A stretch of 64,000 bases of DNA from positions 5,928,639 through 5,992,638 of the forward strand of contig CM026562.1 in the NCBI GenBank assembly GCA_015143295.1, read 5' to 3'. Within the stretch, counting starts at the first letter, position 1, and each line of letters begins with the position of its first letter. Below, piece by piece: positions 35,323 to 47,072 of the stretch. The notes under the pieces were generated by a model that did not search any database, was not told where the DNA came from, and was given only the letters and a program-made list of their open reading frames with translations. Position numbers and translations under genes: made by a program. Source of the stretch: Tetracentron sinense (taxonomy: Eukaryota > Streptophyta > Magnoliopsida > Trochodendrales > Trochodendraceae).

Positions 35323-37197
35323 ATGTTGAGTTCGAAGAAGGCGGGGCATTTGCCTCGCCTAGTTTATGCTCTGGTTGTTTGCCTGATTGCTACCGGTGTA
35401 GTTGCCGATAAGCCTTATGTTTACTCTTCTCCGCCTCCACCGAGCCATCCCAAACACTATTACAAGCCCCCATTGCATGAGTATCACCCCAAAACTCCGC
35501 TTCCGCCAGTGACGATCCCTCCTCTTTACTACTACACGTCTCCACCACCTCCGAAGCGTTCGGTGCATCCACCATACCATTACAAGTCGCCACCACCGCC
35601 ATCACCATCTCCACCTCCACCATATTACTATAAGTCTCCTCCACCTCCATCACCATCACCACCTCCACCATATTACTACAAGTCTCCTCCACCACCATCT
35701 CCATCACCTCCTCCTCCGTACTACTATAAGTCACCACCACCGCCATCTCCATCTCCTCCACCCCCTTACTACTACAAGTCACCACCTCCACCATCTCCGT
35801 CCCCACCACCCCCTTACTATTATAAATCGCCGCCTCCACCATCACCATCGCCTCCTCCTCCCTACTACTATAAGTCACCGCCTCCACCATCACCATCACC
35901 TCCACCTCACTACTACTACAAGTCCCCGCCTCCACCATCACCGTCACCTCCTCCTCCCTACATCTACAAGTCTCCGCCTCCCCCATCTCCATCGCCTCCT
36001 CCTCCTTACTATTACAAATCACCACCTCCACCTTCACTATCGCCACCACCTCCCTACTTCTATAAGTCACCACCCCCACCATCACCGTCGCCTCCACCTC
36101 CCTACTACTACAAGTCCCCGCCTCCACCATCACCATCGCCACCTCCTCCCTACTACTACAAGTCACCGCCCCCACCATCACCATCACCTCCTCCTCCATA
36201 TTACTACAAATCCCCGCCGCCACCATCACTATCGCCACCTCCTCCCTACTACTACAAGTCACCGCCTCCACCATCACCATCACCTCCTCCTCCATATTAC
36301 TACAAATCCCCGCCGCCACCATCACTATCGCCACCCCCTCCCTACTACTATAAGTCACCGCCTCCACCATCACCATCACCTCCACCTCCATACTACTACA
36401 AGTCCCCGCCTCCACCATCACCGTCACCTCCTCCTCCATACTACTACAAATCACCACCTCCACCATCTCCATCACCACCTCCTCCCTACTATTACAAGTC
36501 CCCACCTCCACCTTCTCCATCACCACCACCTCCCTACTACTATAAGTCACCACCTCCACCATCACCATCACCACCACCTCCCTATTACTACAAGTCGCCA
36601 CCTCCACCATCTCCATCACCGCCTCCTCCCTACTATTACAAGTCTCCGCCCCCACCTTCTCCATCACTGCCACCTCCATATTATTACAAGTCCCCACCTC
36701 CACCTTCTCCATCACCGCCGCCTCCATATTATTACAAGTCACCACCTCCACCATCAAAGTCGCCGCCTCCTCCTTACTACTACAAATCACCACCTCCACC
36801 ATCTCCATCTCCTCCTCCTCCCTACTATTACAAATCACCACCTCCACCTTCAAAGTCACCGCCTCCTCCATACTACTACAAGTCTCCCCCACCCCCATCG
36901 CCCTCGCCTCCTCCTCCATACTACTATAAATCACCTCCTCCACCAAGCCCATCTCCACCACCCCCATATCACTACAAATCACCACCTCCACCATCACCGT
37001 CGCCACCTCCTCCATATTATTATAAATCACCACCTCCTCCATCCCCGTCACCTCCCCCTCCTTATTATTACAAGTCGCCACCACCACCATCACCCTCTCC
37101 TCCTCCTCCATACTACTACAAGTCTCCACCCCCACCGCCAAAACAAACTCCTCATCCATACTACTACAAGTCCCCCCCACCCCCCATCGTCTACTAA
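35323..37197 (+). CDS. Extensin 1 (cross-linking hydroxyproline-rich cell-wall glycoprotein)
   Basis: Secreted structural wall protein of 624 residues, intron-less. I start at the ATG at 35323 (MLSSKKAGHLPRLVYALVVC); the in-frame TTG at 35302 is not a start. A signal peptide ends about residue 29 (..IATGVVA|DKPYVY). A short leader with PPPPKRSVHPPYHYK is followed by exactly 32 consecutive 16-residue units of type SPPPPSPSPPPPYYYK, then a variant unit with PPPPPKQTPHPYYYK and the C-terminus SPPPPIVY. In this family SPPPP prolines are hydroxylated and arabinosylated, and the YYY motifs form isodityrosine cross-links mediated by peroxidase. Rare unit variants: PSLSPPPP, PYFYK, PYIYK, PSKSPPPP (two units), PSPSLPPP. 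Codons differ between units, so the array is not a fresh expansion. No stop or frameshift. Confidence 0.95.
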   Translation: MLSSKKAGHLPRLVYALVVCLIATGVVADKPYVYSSPPPPSHPKHYYKPPLHEYHPKTPLPPVTIPPLYYYTSPPPPKRSVHPPYHYKSPPPPSPSPPPPYYYKSPPPPSPSPPPPYYYKSPPPPSPSPPPPYYYKSPPPPSPSPPPPYYYKSPPPPSPSPPPPYYYKSPPPPSPSPPPPYYYKSPPPPSPSPPPHYYYKSPPPPSPSPPPPYIYKSPPPPSPSPPPPYYYKSPPPPSLSPPPPYFYKSPPPPSPSPPPPYYYKSPPPPSPSPPPPYYYKSPPPPSPSPPPPYYYKSPPPPSLSPPPPYYYKSPPPPSPSPPPPYYYKSPPPPSLSPPPPYYYKSPPPPSPSPPPPYYYKSPPPPSPSPPPPYYYKSPPPPSPSPPPPYYYKSPPPPSPSPPPPYYYKSPPPPSPSPPPPYYYKSPPPPSPSPPPPYYYKSPPPPSPSLPPPYYYKSPPPPSPSPPPPYYYKSPPPPSKSPPPPYYYKSPPPPSPSPPPPYYYKSPPPPSKSPPPPYYYKSPPPPSPSPPPPYYYKSPPPPSPSPPPPYHYKSPPPPSPSPPPPYYYKSPPPPSPSPPPPYYYKSPPPPSPSPPPPYYYKSPPPPPKQTPHPYYYKSPPPPIVY

Positions 37198-37445
37198 GCA
37201 GAAATACATCTTGAAGCAGTTTGGAGGGTAACAGGAATAACCGACGTCCACTGGAGTTGGAATTAGTCTTTTCAAGCACTCTTATCATTGTTTTTTCATT
37301 CATAAGCCATGGTTGCGTTTGAGAATAAGAAGTTCACACAAGACAATGCTTAGCAGTTTATTTGTACGTAGCATTCATTGTATTATGCATCATTAGTTGC
37401 ATTGTTTACTGTAAGCAATGAAATATTGAAATGCAATTCTAATTT
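37198..37445 (+). terminator. Extensin 1 3' untranslated region
   Basis: After the TAA, AT-rich sequence with AATGAAAT (about 37,418) and TTGTGTACG-like plant 3'-end context; cleavage probably near 37,440. End of transcript is inferred. Confidence 0.4.
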
Positions 37446-37477
37446 ACTTTCTGGGACCTCTTCATGTTTAGATATAG

Positions 37478-37870
37478 GATTAAGCTTCTGAGACCCCTTT
37501 AGCTGGGCGGCCCAAGCCATTTGGAGGCCTAAAGCGCAAAATTCGTGGTTTTTTATTTTTATTTTTTAATATTATAAAAAAAATTAACTATAAATGGGGC
37601 CTTTTTAATATTCTAAATAGGCATTTTATTCTTTTTAATATTCCAAATGGGGCCTTTTTAATATTATTTTTTTATTTTTTTTAATGGCACTAAAGCAAAG
37701 GCTTTGAAGGCTTAATGAACGGGCCAACCCTGCCCTTTAGGGCCACTGAGACCATGCTCTAAGAGCACTTGATTTCAGGGGGGCCTACCATGTAAAATGG
37801 GCTCCACCTAAAATCCCGTGCTCTAAGAGCACGGTCTCGGTGGTCTCAGCCCTAAGGGGTCTTAGTAGTA
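37478..37870. mobile_element. MITE-like repeat with CTAAGGGGTCTTAGTA ends
   Basis: CTTCTGAGACCCCTTTAG (about 37,485) and the inverted CTAAGGGGTCTTAGTA (about 37,852) bound a segment with GTGCTCTAAGAGCACGGTCT hairpins. A shorter relative lies at 60,735-60,870 with the same CTAAGAGCAYG and GGTGGTCTCGG words. Superfamily unknown. Confidence 0.5.
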
Positions 37871-37896
37871 AAGTCCTTAGATATATTTCTAGATGG

Positions 37897-38073
37897 AAAG
37901 TGACTAAAAACTCTCGATCGTACATACTATCGAGAGTTGTGCCGTTTGATTTTAAATCCAACAGTTCAAATGCACATATGCAAAAAGAATGGGCCCCACT
38001 TAATGCTTAAGCTCCTTGTGAATCAAACGGCTAAGCTCTAGTATGTACTATCGAGAGTTTTCAATCACTTCCC
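37897..38073. mobile_element. About 175-bp MITE with AAGTGAYTRAAAACTCTCGAT ends
   Basis: The left end AAAGTGACTAAAAACTCTCG and the right end, read in reverse (GGAAGTGATTGAAAACTCTC), pair over about 35 bp, followed by a second paired block GCCGTTTGATT. Target duplication unclear. Confidence 0.6.
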
Positions 38074-38271
38074 TTTCTTGATTGTTGCTTTATAACTTTG
38101 TAACTTTGACAAGAAAATGATCGCCAAAAATCATCCCTTAATAAGCAATGCCAATGAATATCAATTTCATTAAGAGAAATGTTAACCACATACACAAACT
38201 TCCATCCTCTCATTGAGGTAGCAGCATGTGTGACTGCTTTTCCTGTTATACCTTCATAGCCTAGTTGAAAC

Positions 38272-38700
38272 TAGGCAAAGGATTGTCTCTGGTGATGCCA
38301 GAATAGTGATATCGGGCTTTCACACATTATGCGACATGGATTGTCAATAAAAAGGATAATCCTGAGACCACTATTCTGGCATCGCCGGAGACAATAATCA
38401 TTTGCCTTAAAACTATGACCTTAGATTGTCTCTGGCGAAGCCAGGTCTCGGGATTCCATACATTATGCAACAGTTGGCATAAAAATGGGAGAAGCCGTTT
38501 CATTTTCTCCCCATCATTTTGACTTCTCCTCACTTGATATCTCTCTCCCTTATTCTCACATACTTATGGCCACATGTCTTATTATGTGTGGATGAGTCAA
38601 AATCATGGGCCCCATGATTTTGACTTCTCCACCACTTGTCCCCTATTCTATGGAACCCAGAGACAAGCCCTTTCTGGCTTCGCTAGAGACAATCCGAGGC
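38272..38700. mobile_element. Nested inverted-repeat elements (GGATTGTCTCTGG family)
   Basis: GGATTGTCTCTGGTGATGCC (38,280) pairs with GGCATCGCCGGAGACAATA (38,380). A second pair, GATTGTCTCTGGCGAAGCC (38,424) and GGCTTCGCTAGAGACAATCC (38,677), encloses about 270 bp. Two related short inverted-repeat elements lie side by side or nested; no coding. Confidence 0.55.
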
Positions 38701-39543
38701 CTAAAACTATTACTTCCACCTTTGAAAAAAAATGTTAAAAAGGGTGATAACAATAACAAGTGTTGCTCTCATAGTAAGATTTTGGAAAAAAAAAATATGA
38801 AATGTGTCTGGGGTTCTCTTTTGCTAATTCAACATGGAACTAGACTTAAACAGTAACGAAGTTGCAGCCCTGGGGTGCAAAACTCCCAGTGAGGTGTGTC
38901 CACGTCAGATTTTGCTAGTTACACGTCTTAAATGCATATTTATTTACAAGGTAACCTTTGCTTGGCATTTGAGTCATTCTACAACAAATTGGTGGTATTA
39001 TATTGAGTTTAAATATGAGCTGGATCTCGTGGGAGTTCTGTAATTATTGGAGAAATCAAGCTACAAAACTGTCACTCTCTTTCCCACGTTACAGAACTGC
39101 AACGAGCTTTGCATTGGATTGGCCAAGCTCATATTTAAATTCTATTATGAAAGTTCAATGATATTAAAAGAGGCCATCTTTGACTTATAATTACAATAAA
39201 GAAAGGGAGAGAGGTCGTCAAAGGAGCAGAATCAAAATGAAAGGTATAGGCATGTTTGGTTCTGTGTTTTGAACCATCATGGCATCATGTCTCCACCTCC
39301 ACATGGGTGGTTGAAGATAAACGTTGGTTGTTCTCCTTTTCTTGCGGGGAGGGACGACAGGGAAGTATTGGTCACCCTCTAGACATTCTCGATCGATGCC
39401 CGTATTATTGAAGCAAAGACAATTTTTTTTAGCCTATTCCTTGTTCTCCAATTTTAGTGGCATGGAAGGTGATACAAACATATTGCTTGAACATATTTGA
39501 GGGAAAAAACATGCACTTCATTGGGATATTCAGTTTTTAATGG
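38701..39543. other. Intergenic, no feature recognised
   Basis: Short frames at 38,605-39,043 have no similarity I can recognise and no gene-like context. No inverted ends or target duplications were found. Confidence 0.5.
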
Positions 39544-39555
39544 AAGATATAATTG

Positions 39556-39750
39556 TTTTTTTTTTGTAACACAGGGTGTCCCCGATTAATCCTTGAGGGT
39601 GCGACAAGAGTCCACAACCCGCCACATACACCAGGAAAGTCCAGGAAAATCCCATGCAGAGCTGATCCCAAAGGGGAAGTGAGAAGTTCCAGGACCTTCT
39701 GCTTCATGAAGTGTAAGTCCCGGGAATCACTGGTCCACCCCTTCAGGGTT
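39556..39750 (-). mobile_element. 195-bp SINE-like retroposon with 12-bp target duplication
   Basis: AAGATATAATTG flanks both sides (39544-39555 and 39751-39762). On the minus strand the element ends in A10 after GGGGACACCCTGTGTTAC. Its 5' part (GGACTTACACTTCATGAAGC, GAAGGTCCTGGAACTTC) could be a decayed tRNA-type promoter. The poly(A) tail and the precise duplication are certain; the class (SINE) is inferred from size. Confidence 0.7.
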
Positions 39751-40072
39751 AAGATATAATTGTTATGTGACAATAATTTCCTCGAGCTGCTGCTAATGTA
39801 GTTCATCGGGGTGTAAACGATTTGGCGCATAAGCTTGATTAAGATATAATGAAGATCAAAGCATGTCAGGATTTTCAATCAATTGTTGGATCTGAGCCTC
39901 GGTGTAATTATCCATGTGATCCAAGTTCTTGAATCCCCATCTTGTATAGTCCCATTGGGACTTTGCTTTGTTAATGCCAGGGATCCTTTTAACAAAAAAT
40001 AGAGTTGGTCAACAGTGCTTGGTCTTTGCTCTTTATTTTATTTTGGGGGTGTTGTTTGGCTGCGGGGTTTTT

Positions 40073-40645
40073 GTGCCTCCCAAGTCCCCACCTCCACCAT
40101 CACCATCGCCTCCAACTCCCTACATCTACAAGTCCCCACCACCTTTGAAGCGTTCAGTACATCCACCATACCATTACAAATCTTCGCCTCCACCGTCACC
40201 ACCCCCTCATTACTACTACAAGTCTCCACCACCTCCAAAGCGTTTGGTGCATCCACCATACCATTACAAATCTCCACCTCTACCCGCCCCTCATTATTTC
40301 TACTAGTCTTCACCTCCGAAGCGTTCGGTGCATCCACCATACCATTACAAATCTTTATTACTACAAGTCTCCACCACCTTTGAAGCGTTTGGTGCATCCA
40401 CCATACCATGACAAGTCACCACCACTGCAATCACCAATCACCGTCCCCACCTCCACCATATTACTACAAGTCTCCACCACCACCATCTTCATCACCTCGT
40501 CCTCCATACTACTATAAGTCACCACCATCACCATCACCGTCTCCTCCACTGCCTTACTATTACAAGTCCCCACCTCCACCTTCTCCATCGCCACCGCCAC
40601 TGCCACCGCCACTGCCATCATACTACTATAAGTCACACCATCACC
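40073..40645 (+). pseudogene. Extensin pseudogene fragment
   Basis: Reads PPKSPPPPSPSPPTPYIYK, PPLKRSVHPPYHYK, then PPHYYYKSPPPPKRLVHPPY, with a stop at 40304-40306. Further repeats continue in other frames (the +2 frame near 40,350 and PSPSPPPPYYYKSPPPPSSS from 40,440) to 40,645. No signal peptide or extensin-type promoter precedes it. The KRSVHPPYHYK modules match the N-terminal part of extensin 2 more than extensin 1. A decayed partial copy; at least one nonsense change and two frame breaks. Confidence 0.85.
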
Positions 40646-41095
40646 TCCAAATAATAATTTTACTATCCATTTATAGTCGGGTACGAATTTGTATATTGAT
40701 ATATCTGATTCGATAAATATCCGACCGACTATATAATATTGTATTATACATAAATGATATATTATTATTTTATAAAATTAAAATAACCTTATAACTATGT
40801 ACTTTTATAGAATTTAATATATTAAAATTTTATTTTTAATATAGACAAAGATAAAATATTAATTACTATTTTAAAATAAAATTTATAAATTTATTATATT
40901 ATTTATAGATATTAATTTATATTTTTTAATTTTAAAAGTAATTGGATAATTTGAATATTTTAATTAGAGAGAGACAAAAATCAAATTTCACTACTCATTG
41001 GATATTTATTCAAATTTGGATAATCGGATATATAATCGGATACGATTTTAGATATACCACTATCCGCTCCAAATTCGCTCTGTTTACAGCTCTAT
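40646..41095. other. AT-rich intergenic stretch
   Basis: No coding similarity. Related words (GATAAATATCCGACCGACT near 40,713; ATATTTATTCAAATTTGGAT near 41,002) at the two ends in opposite sense hint at an old inverted-repeat element, but the match is too weak to define it. Confidence 0.35.
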
Positions 41096-41366
41096 AGTTT
41101 TTTTTTTTGGTATGTATAATAGATTCAAGAAAACAAAGGAAAACCAGAAAACAGACTCTCAACTGAGGGCCTCCCCTACCAACCCCGATATACCTAGATT
41201 GAAAGGGATAAAAAAAACCCTTGGAATGGACAAGAGAACCCGAACCCCCTATTGACCTGAGCAGACACAAAGTCCTCTAAGCCTGATCATGAGCCACTGA
41301 GTTCGCCTGAAGGCGAATAAACTCTATCCTCACATGGGAGAGAAGGTTTAAAAGAGAGGATATATC

Positions 41367-42198
41367 CTACAGAATTGGACGGGCCTCAATCGTTGAGGAA
41401 GAAGACCCATCGTTGATTGCTTTTACCAAAACTTGGGAATCACTTTCTACTATGAAACGATACCATCTCCACCTCTTAGCCAATTCCAAGCTTTCCTTGA
41501 TAGCAAAATCTTCTGCAACCAGAGGAGAACAAGCTGAAATAGCCTTTGATACTTGGGCAATTTCTGTCACCTTAAAATCTCGAACCACGATTCCAATACC
41601 TGTTGTGCCGTCTGTGCCCTTGAAAGCTCCGTCGCAATTGATTTTCAGAAAGCCCCTGTCTGGAACTTTCCAACTGATCGGAGGCACTATGTGGGATTGA
41701 TCATGAGGATTTACTCTCTACACATGACTGTTCTCCCTTACTAATAAGAGCTCCGCTACCATCCGCTGGCCCCATTCCACTGTTATCCTAGGATCAACAA
41801 TAGACTGAGAGAACACGACCTCATTGCGAGCAAACCAAATAGCCCAAAGGCCTGATGCCATCAACACAACCATCCTATAATTATCCGCACTAAACACGGG
41901 CTGCACCGACCAATGGGACCACACCAAGATGCAAAGTCCATCAAAACCGCCGAATTCCCTTGCCAATGGAGGGATAAAGCTAACCAAACTGCTCTAGCGA
42001 AGTTGCAATGGATAAAAGATGGGAGATAGATTCCCCCTCAATTCCGCAGAAAGGGAAAAATGAATCAACCTGAACCTTCCTCTTAATAAGATTGTCTGTT
42101 ACTGCAATGACATTTCTACAACTCCTCCGTATCAGATTCTTGAATTTTGATGGTACTAGAATTTTCCATGTATGTTTCCAAACTTCGGTGCTCAGCAT
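41367..42198 (-). pseudogene. LINE zf-RVT and RNase H remnants
   Basis: 42,198-41,980 reads STEVWKHTWKILVPSKFKNL with FCGIEGESISHLL (zf-RVT). The frame 41,687-41,367 reads SWKVPDRGFLKINCDGAFKG, then AIKESLELA and ESDSQVLVKAIND, the D-E-D pattern of a plant LINE-type RNase H. The RNase H frame is intact for 106 residues and then stops. Confidence 0.85.
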
Positions 42199-43261
42199 AG
42201 GAGAAGATAGGCCTGGGTGACTTGCACGGACTCGTTGGTCTTGCTTTAACGCATGATAATTAAGTTGATTTTACTGAGAAAACCCCAGACTTGTGTGAAA
42301 TGCCAGATGAGAATATCCGGAGCATCATGCGTACTAAAGGGGATTTTGAGAATAGCTTGGGCTTCCATCTCCAAAAACCTATTTCTGACCTCGTGGAGTC
42401 ACCAAGAAGCACTATGAACATCAAGAAGGGAACTCACCGTATCTAATTCCTGTCCCTCTCTACAAGATGAGAAAACCCTGAAATTTGGCAACTCAGGGAT
42501 CCACAGGCAGACCACATGCAGATTGAACAACCATTCCCTACTTGCCAGCGAAGCCCTTTTTGAAGCACATCCCTACCAGCCAGAATACTTCGCCAACCCC
42601 AAGAAGCCCTATATCTCACCTTTGCCTCAAGAAAAGAGCAGTTGGGGAAATACAACCCCCGTAAGATTATATTTGAGCCATCAACGAGTTTAGGGACTTT
42701 AGGATACTCCAGCCCTGCTTTACAAGAAAAGCCTTGTTAAACATACCTATATCACGAAAGCCCATGCATGCCGCCAGCCCCTTTAGCACTACAAAGACTC
42801 TTCCAACTCAACCAATGTATTTTGTGTTCTTCCTAAGCTTGACCCCACCAAAAATTTGAAGCTTGGGAATTCACCTCCCTAAGAATCTTGTTTGGGATAA
42901 GGAAACAACTCATTGTGTAGCTTGGAAGGGCTTGAGCCACATATTTTATGAGGATTCCTCTACCCGCTTGAGTTAAGATCTTTTTCTTCCACCCTTACAT
43001 TCTATTTTGGGTTTTGCGCTTGAGATCAGCAAACCTAGAAGATTTATTGTGACTCAATAAAGAGGGCAACCCCAAATATAAATCTGAATTATCAAAGCAC
43101 CACATCTAAATTTGATTTGCAAGTAAACGCATGAGTCTCCATGGGGTATTTCTACTGAATGATAGACTAGATTTAGAAAAATTGATAACCTGCCCAAATT
43201 TCTGACTATAGTGTGACAAAATCTTACTAAGTGCAGTAGTTTTAGAAGCATCTACCTTTGA

Positions 43262-44381
43262 AAAAATGAGACAATCATCTGCAAAAAAACAGATGAGTTA
43301 GCTTTGGAGAGAACCTAACCAACTGAATACCAGATAGACGCTGACCCCTCTCTGCTGCAACAACACTAGATGAAAGAGCTTCGGAACACAAAATAAATAG
43401 ATAGGGGAATAGTGGGTCCCCTTGTCGAAGACCCCGACCTGGGTAAAAAACCCTTTTGGTTCTCCGTTGATTAGGATTTGATATGATACTGATGAAATGC
43501 ATTGGACAATGAGCTGAATCCACCTCGAACAGAATCCCATCTTCTCCATCACCCTTTCCAGAAATCTCCATTCAATACGGTCATAGGCTTTTGACATATC
43601 CAACTTTACGACCATTAAACACCGGCTCCCCTTGCTATGAGGGTTCAGATAGTGGTGGACCTCATGGGCAATTATAACATTATTTGAAATATTTCTTCCC
43701 GAAATAAAAGAATATTGAGCCAGATTAACCAGAGGGTCGAGAACACTCTTAAGCCTATTTGCAAGGACCTTAGCTACAACCTTATAGCAAACATTACATA
43801 GGCTAATCAAACAGAATTGATCAACAGTTTCTGGGGTACTAACCTTTGGGATGAGGGAATTATAAGTGTGTTTCATTTGACGAAGAAGGAAACCGCCATT
43901 TAGGAAACTCAAGAAAGCTCAGCATAGATGATCACCCACTATATCCTAGTTATGATGATAGAAGAGGGCAGCCATACCATCGGCCCAGGGGCTTTTAATG
44001 GTCCAAGCTGAAAACAAGCTTCCTTTACCTCTTTAGCAGAGAAATCTTGAGTTAAAGATTTGTTTGCACCGTTGAAACCCAAGAGTATACACCTTCAAGA
44101 TCTGATATTGTTATATTCAGGTGACTGGTGCTAAAAAGGCTCTTAAAATGCTCCAAAATCATATGATCAATCTCATCTGAGTTACGAGCCCAAGATCCAT
44201 CTGGCTGTCTAAGGCTGAAAATCGTATTTTTACTTCGACGATGAATGGTCGGCATATGGAAAAACTTCGTGTTTAGGTCACCACTTTGCAGCCATTGGAT
44301 TTTGTACTTTTGCTTCAACATAGTCTCCTCTTGATGGTACACTTCCTGAAGAGTCTTTAGAATTTTCTTTTCCGTATCCAT
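43262..44381 (-). pseudogene. LINE reverse transcriptase remnant
   Basis: The upstream linker IQWLQSGDLNTKFFH (44,381-44,052) is followed by the RT core: VKLDMSKAYDRIEWRFLERV, then in another frame RGLRQGDPLFPYLF, and FADDCLIF at 43262-43285. The YXDD-type FADD motif is kept, but a T-run just before it is one base out of frame with the preceding segment. At least three breaks. Confidence 0.88.
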
Positions 44382-44522
44382 GAGGCCACCACGATCAAGA
44401 GAAGCTTGAATAGCTTGTAAATGCTCTTTTAAATCTCGTATCTTATCAGGGATATAGCCAAAAATAGTTATGTTCCATTTATGAAAAGCACTTCTACAAG
44501 ATGATAGCTTGCTACAAAGACT

Positions 44523-45298
44523 CTACATAAGAGAGCCTTGAGACTGTTTCTCCCAGACAGATTTGACTACATTCGAACAACCCTCAAGCTGCATCCACAT
44601 TTCCTTGAAGCGAAAAGGACTCTTTCGATGCTTGGTCTTCTCCAAGCGTAATAGGATGGGGTGATGATCAGACCCCACAACATCCAGGTGTATAACCTCT
44701 GCATTAGGAAAGAGCCTTCTCCAATCATCATTTGCGAAACCTCTATCTAACCTGCACTGAATAAGACTTCCACCCTCACATTGGTTTGTCCAAGTAAATC
44801 GAGGACCTTGAAATCCCAAATCCATTAGCATTGCATTGGATACCATCTCCACGAAAGGTTTGATTTTATGTTCTTCCCTGATTCTACCTCCTTCTTTTTC
44901 CTCAGGAGAGAGAATATCATTAAAGTCCCCCATACCCACCCAGGGGATATTTCTATTTCCCCCATCTCTTCCCACAGGCACTTTCGATCCGTAGCTTTTG
45001 GAGGGCCATAAACAAGAGATAGCTTCCAGCTTGACAAGCCTTAACATGCCGGTAAATCCACTACTACAATATTTTTATTTGACTGAGGAAAATTGTATTG
45101 ATTATCTGTAAAACCAAACACTCCCAATCCTCTAGAAAGGCCAATCGGTTCCACTACTAACAAGAGATTCATGTGAATTTTGTGAGCAACTCGCTCTAGA
45201 GACTTCTGACACATTTTAGTTTCCATCACAAAAACCAAATTGGGACGATATTGAAGGAGCATATCCTTCAGGTGATGAATTTTCAAGGGTCTTCCCAA
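44523..45298 (-). pseudogene. LINE endonuclease domain remnant
   Basis: Two frames: one with RPNLVFVMETKMCQKSLERV (exonuclease-endonuclease-phosphatase start, catalytic ETK motif) ending at a stop near 45,041, the next with VGMGDFNDILSPEEKEGG and GSDHHPILLRL. The GDFN and SDHHP motifs, which hold the catalytic Asp/Asn and His, are present, but a stop and frameshift separate the halves. Confidence 0.85.
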
Positions 45299-46404
45299 CC
45301 CCTAACAATTCCAACTCAAAAGGTTCACTTTGGGTGGGGTAGTTGTTCTTGGACAGCCACCCTACAAAGATTTTGAACTTCTTCCTCATCCTCCAAAACA
45401 ATGACACTATCCACCTCAAATATCTCTACCTGAATTAGAGACATTTCTTTAGCAAAATGGAGAACTTTTGATGTCTTTCTAGGTTGGGCTCTTCACCTGC
45501 CTTAGGGGAATGGTGTGGTTTGGAATATGGGCTTAGCCTCAGAGGTATTTGTTTTGTTAATCTCCGGTTTTTGGGTTGCTATGGTAAGAATGGTTGGGTT
45601 GGGTATAGGCCAGATCTAAAGGATTGTGGTTTACATCAAGTAAATCGGGGCTAAAAGTCGTGGGTTTGAATAGGTGTTGGGTCGAGATGGGTGAAATAGT
45701 TTGGTGGATTGGGCACTTTAAGGAGATGCTGAGAGATGTTGGCTGATTTTCAGTCAATATGAGAGGGTTTTTGTCCTAATGTGATGGTATGGAAATAGTA
45801 TCCGAGGGCCTTAGGTTTTGAGGGGTGAGGTTGAAAGGCTATTCATAGGTAAATGTTGAATCAGGTAACACATGGACGGATTCTTTTCAACATATCCTTG
45901 CTATAGAGAGGGTAGCTGTTATTGATAAGGATGGCTGAAAATGAGGTTGCATTTCCATTGGTTGGGAAATTTCCAAAAGAGAAGAGAGGAAATCCACCTA
46001 GTAATTCTATCTTTTCGGTTGAGGCATAGGTGTTCTCTATCTGTCAGGGACTGGTCTGATGAGTCGATCACGTCTTCCTTGATTCGCATGTGTCGTCAGC
46101 TGGTGATCGTCTTCTTCAATGGGCCAACTATCATGGTTGTTTTCTCCTATCTGAAACTCTGTTTCTGTCACCCCTCCGCTTGGCTTACTACACTCCTATT
46201 AGTTTTTGTTTTTCTTTTCTGGCTGCGAATACCTACCTCGTCGTCACCCTCCAAGTCCGTAAGTGACGCCCAGACCATGTTCACCGGCATTGTCCTCCCT
46301 GCCAAAGGCCGTTCCATTTTCTGTTCGGCCTTCATCCATGGTCCAAACTCACTAGTGAGTTGATGTCTTTCTTCCCTGGAAAAGTTGGGGGTGTTCTAGC
46401 AATA

Positions 46405-47072
46405 GCACTCTGCATGTCCTATCCTACAGCAGTGGTAGCAAAAGGTAGGCAAACGCTCATATTTCACCTCCACCAGAGTGGTCTTTTGGGAGGTTTTCTG
46501 AGAGACCGAAAGCCATCCCCTTAGAGATTTAGTGACATCAATAAACACCCTAACTCGGACAAAGCTCTCCTAGTGTATACCTCCTTGCTGGAAATCAACT
46601 TCATCCACTTCCCCAAATCCTCTGCAATGCGCTTAACAATTTTGAAAGTAAGAAGGTCTGGCGAAAGGTCATGGAGTTGAACCCAAAATGGGACGAAACT
46701 TAGATTCACACCAGGAACTTCCATATCCCATGACCAATGCTTCATCGCCAATAAATGTCCATCAAAACTCCAGGGTTGGTTATAAATCACCCAGATTTCA
46801 TCTGTAAATTTAAACAAGAAATAGTTGTGTTGTAAGACTTGGACTCACACTTCTGATTTTGATTTCCAGGCTTTGATGGAGGTTCTGGTTGCCACATTCC
46901 AGTTTAAAATTTTCTCTATGAAAAACTTTCCAAGAATGCTGAAACAACAGTCGGAGGGGCCTTCTTCAAGCAGGTCCTCTTCAATTTCTATCGCCGGCTT
47001 CCCATTTGGGAAAGTTAACTTGGCACCAAAAGATTCAACCAGGAGCTTTCGATTGAGATCATCGACTTCCAT
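46405..47072 (-). pseudogene. LINE ORF1 remnant (DUF4283-like domain and CCHC knuckle)
   Basis: Begins MEVDDLNRKLLVESFGAKLT and continues after frame breaks with KHWSWDMEVPGVNLSFVPFW and VQLHDLSPDLLT, the DUF4283-type nucleic-acid-binding region. A CX2CX4HX4C knuckle, CYHCCRIGHAECYC, is readable at about 46,405-46,445. It would bind the LINE RNA. Confidence 0.8.

Noticed and set aside
35390..37303. 637-codon open frame antisense to extensin 1, and the similar 614-codon frame at 62147-63991 (minus)
   Set aside because: They are frame shadows of the Pro-rich repeat: reverse reading of CCA/CCT-rich codons rarely makes stops. The products (Glu/Val/Met-rich repeats) resemble no family, and both starts lie in the extensin 3' part.
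45941..46363. 140-codon plus-strand frame inside the LINE region
   Set aside because: It overlaps the antisense of the LINE ORF1-ORF2 junction and shows no family similarity.
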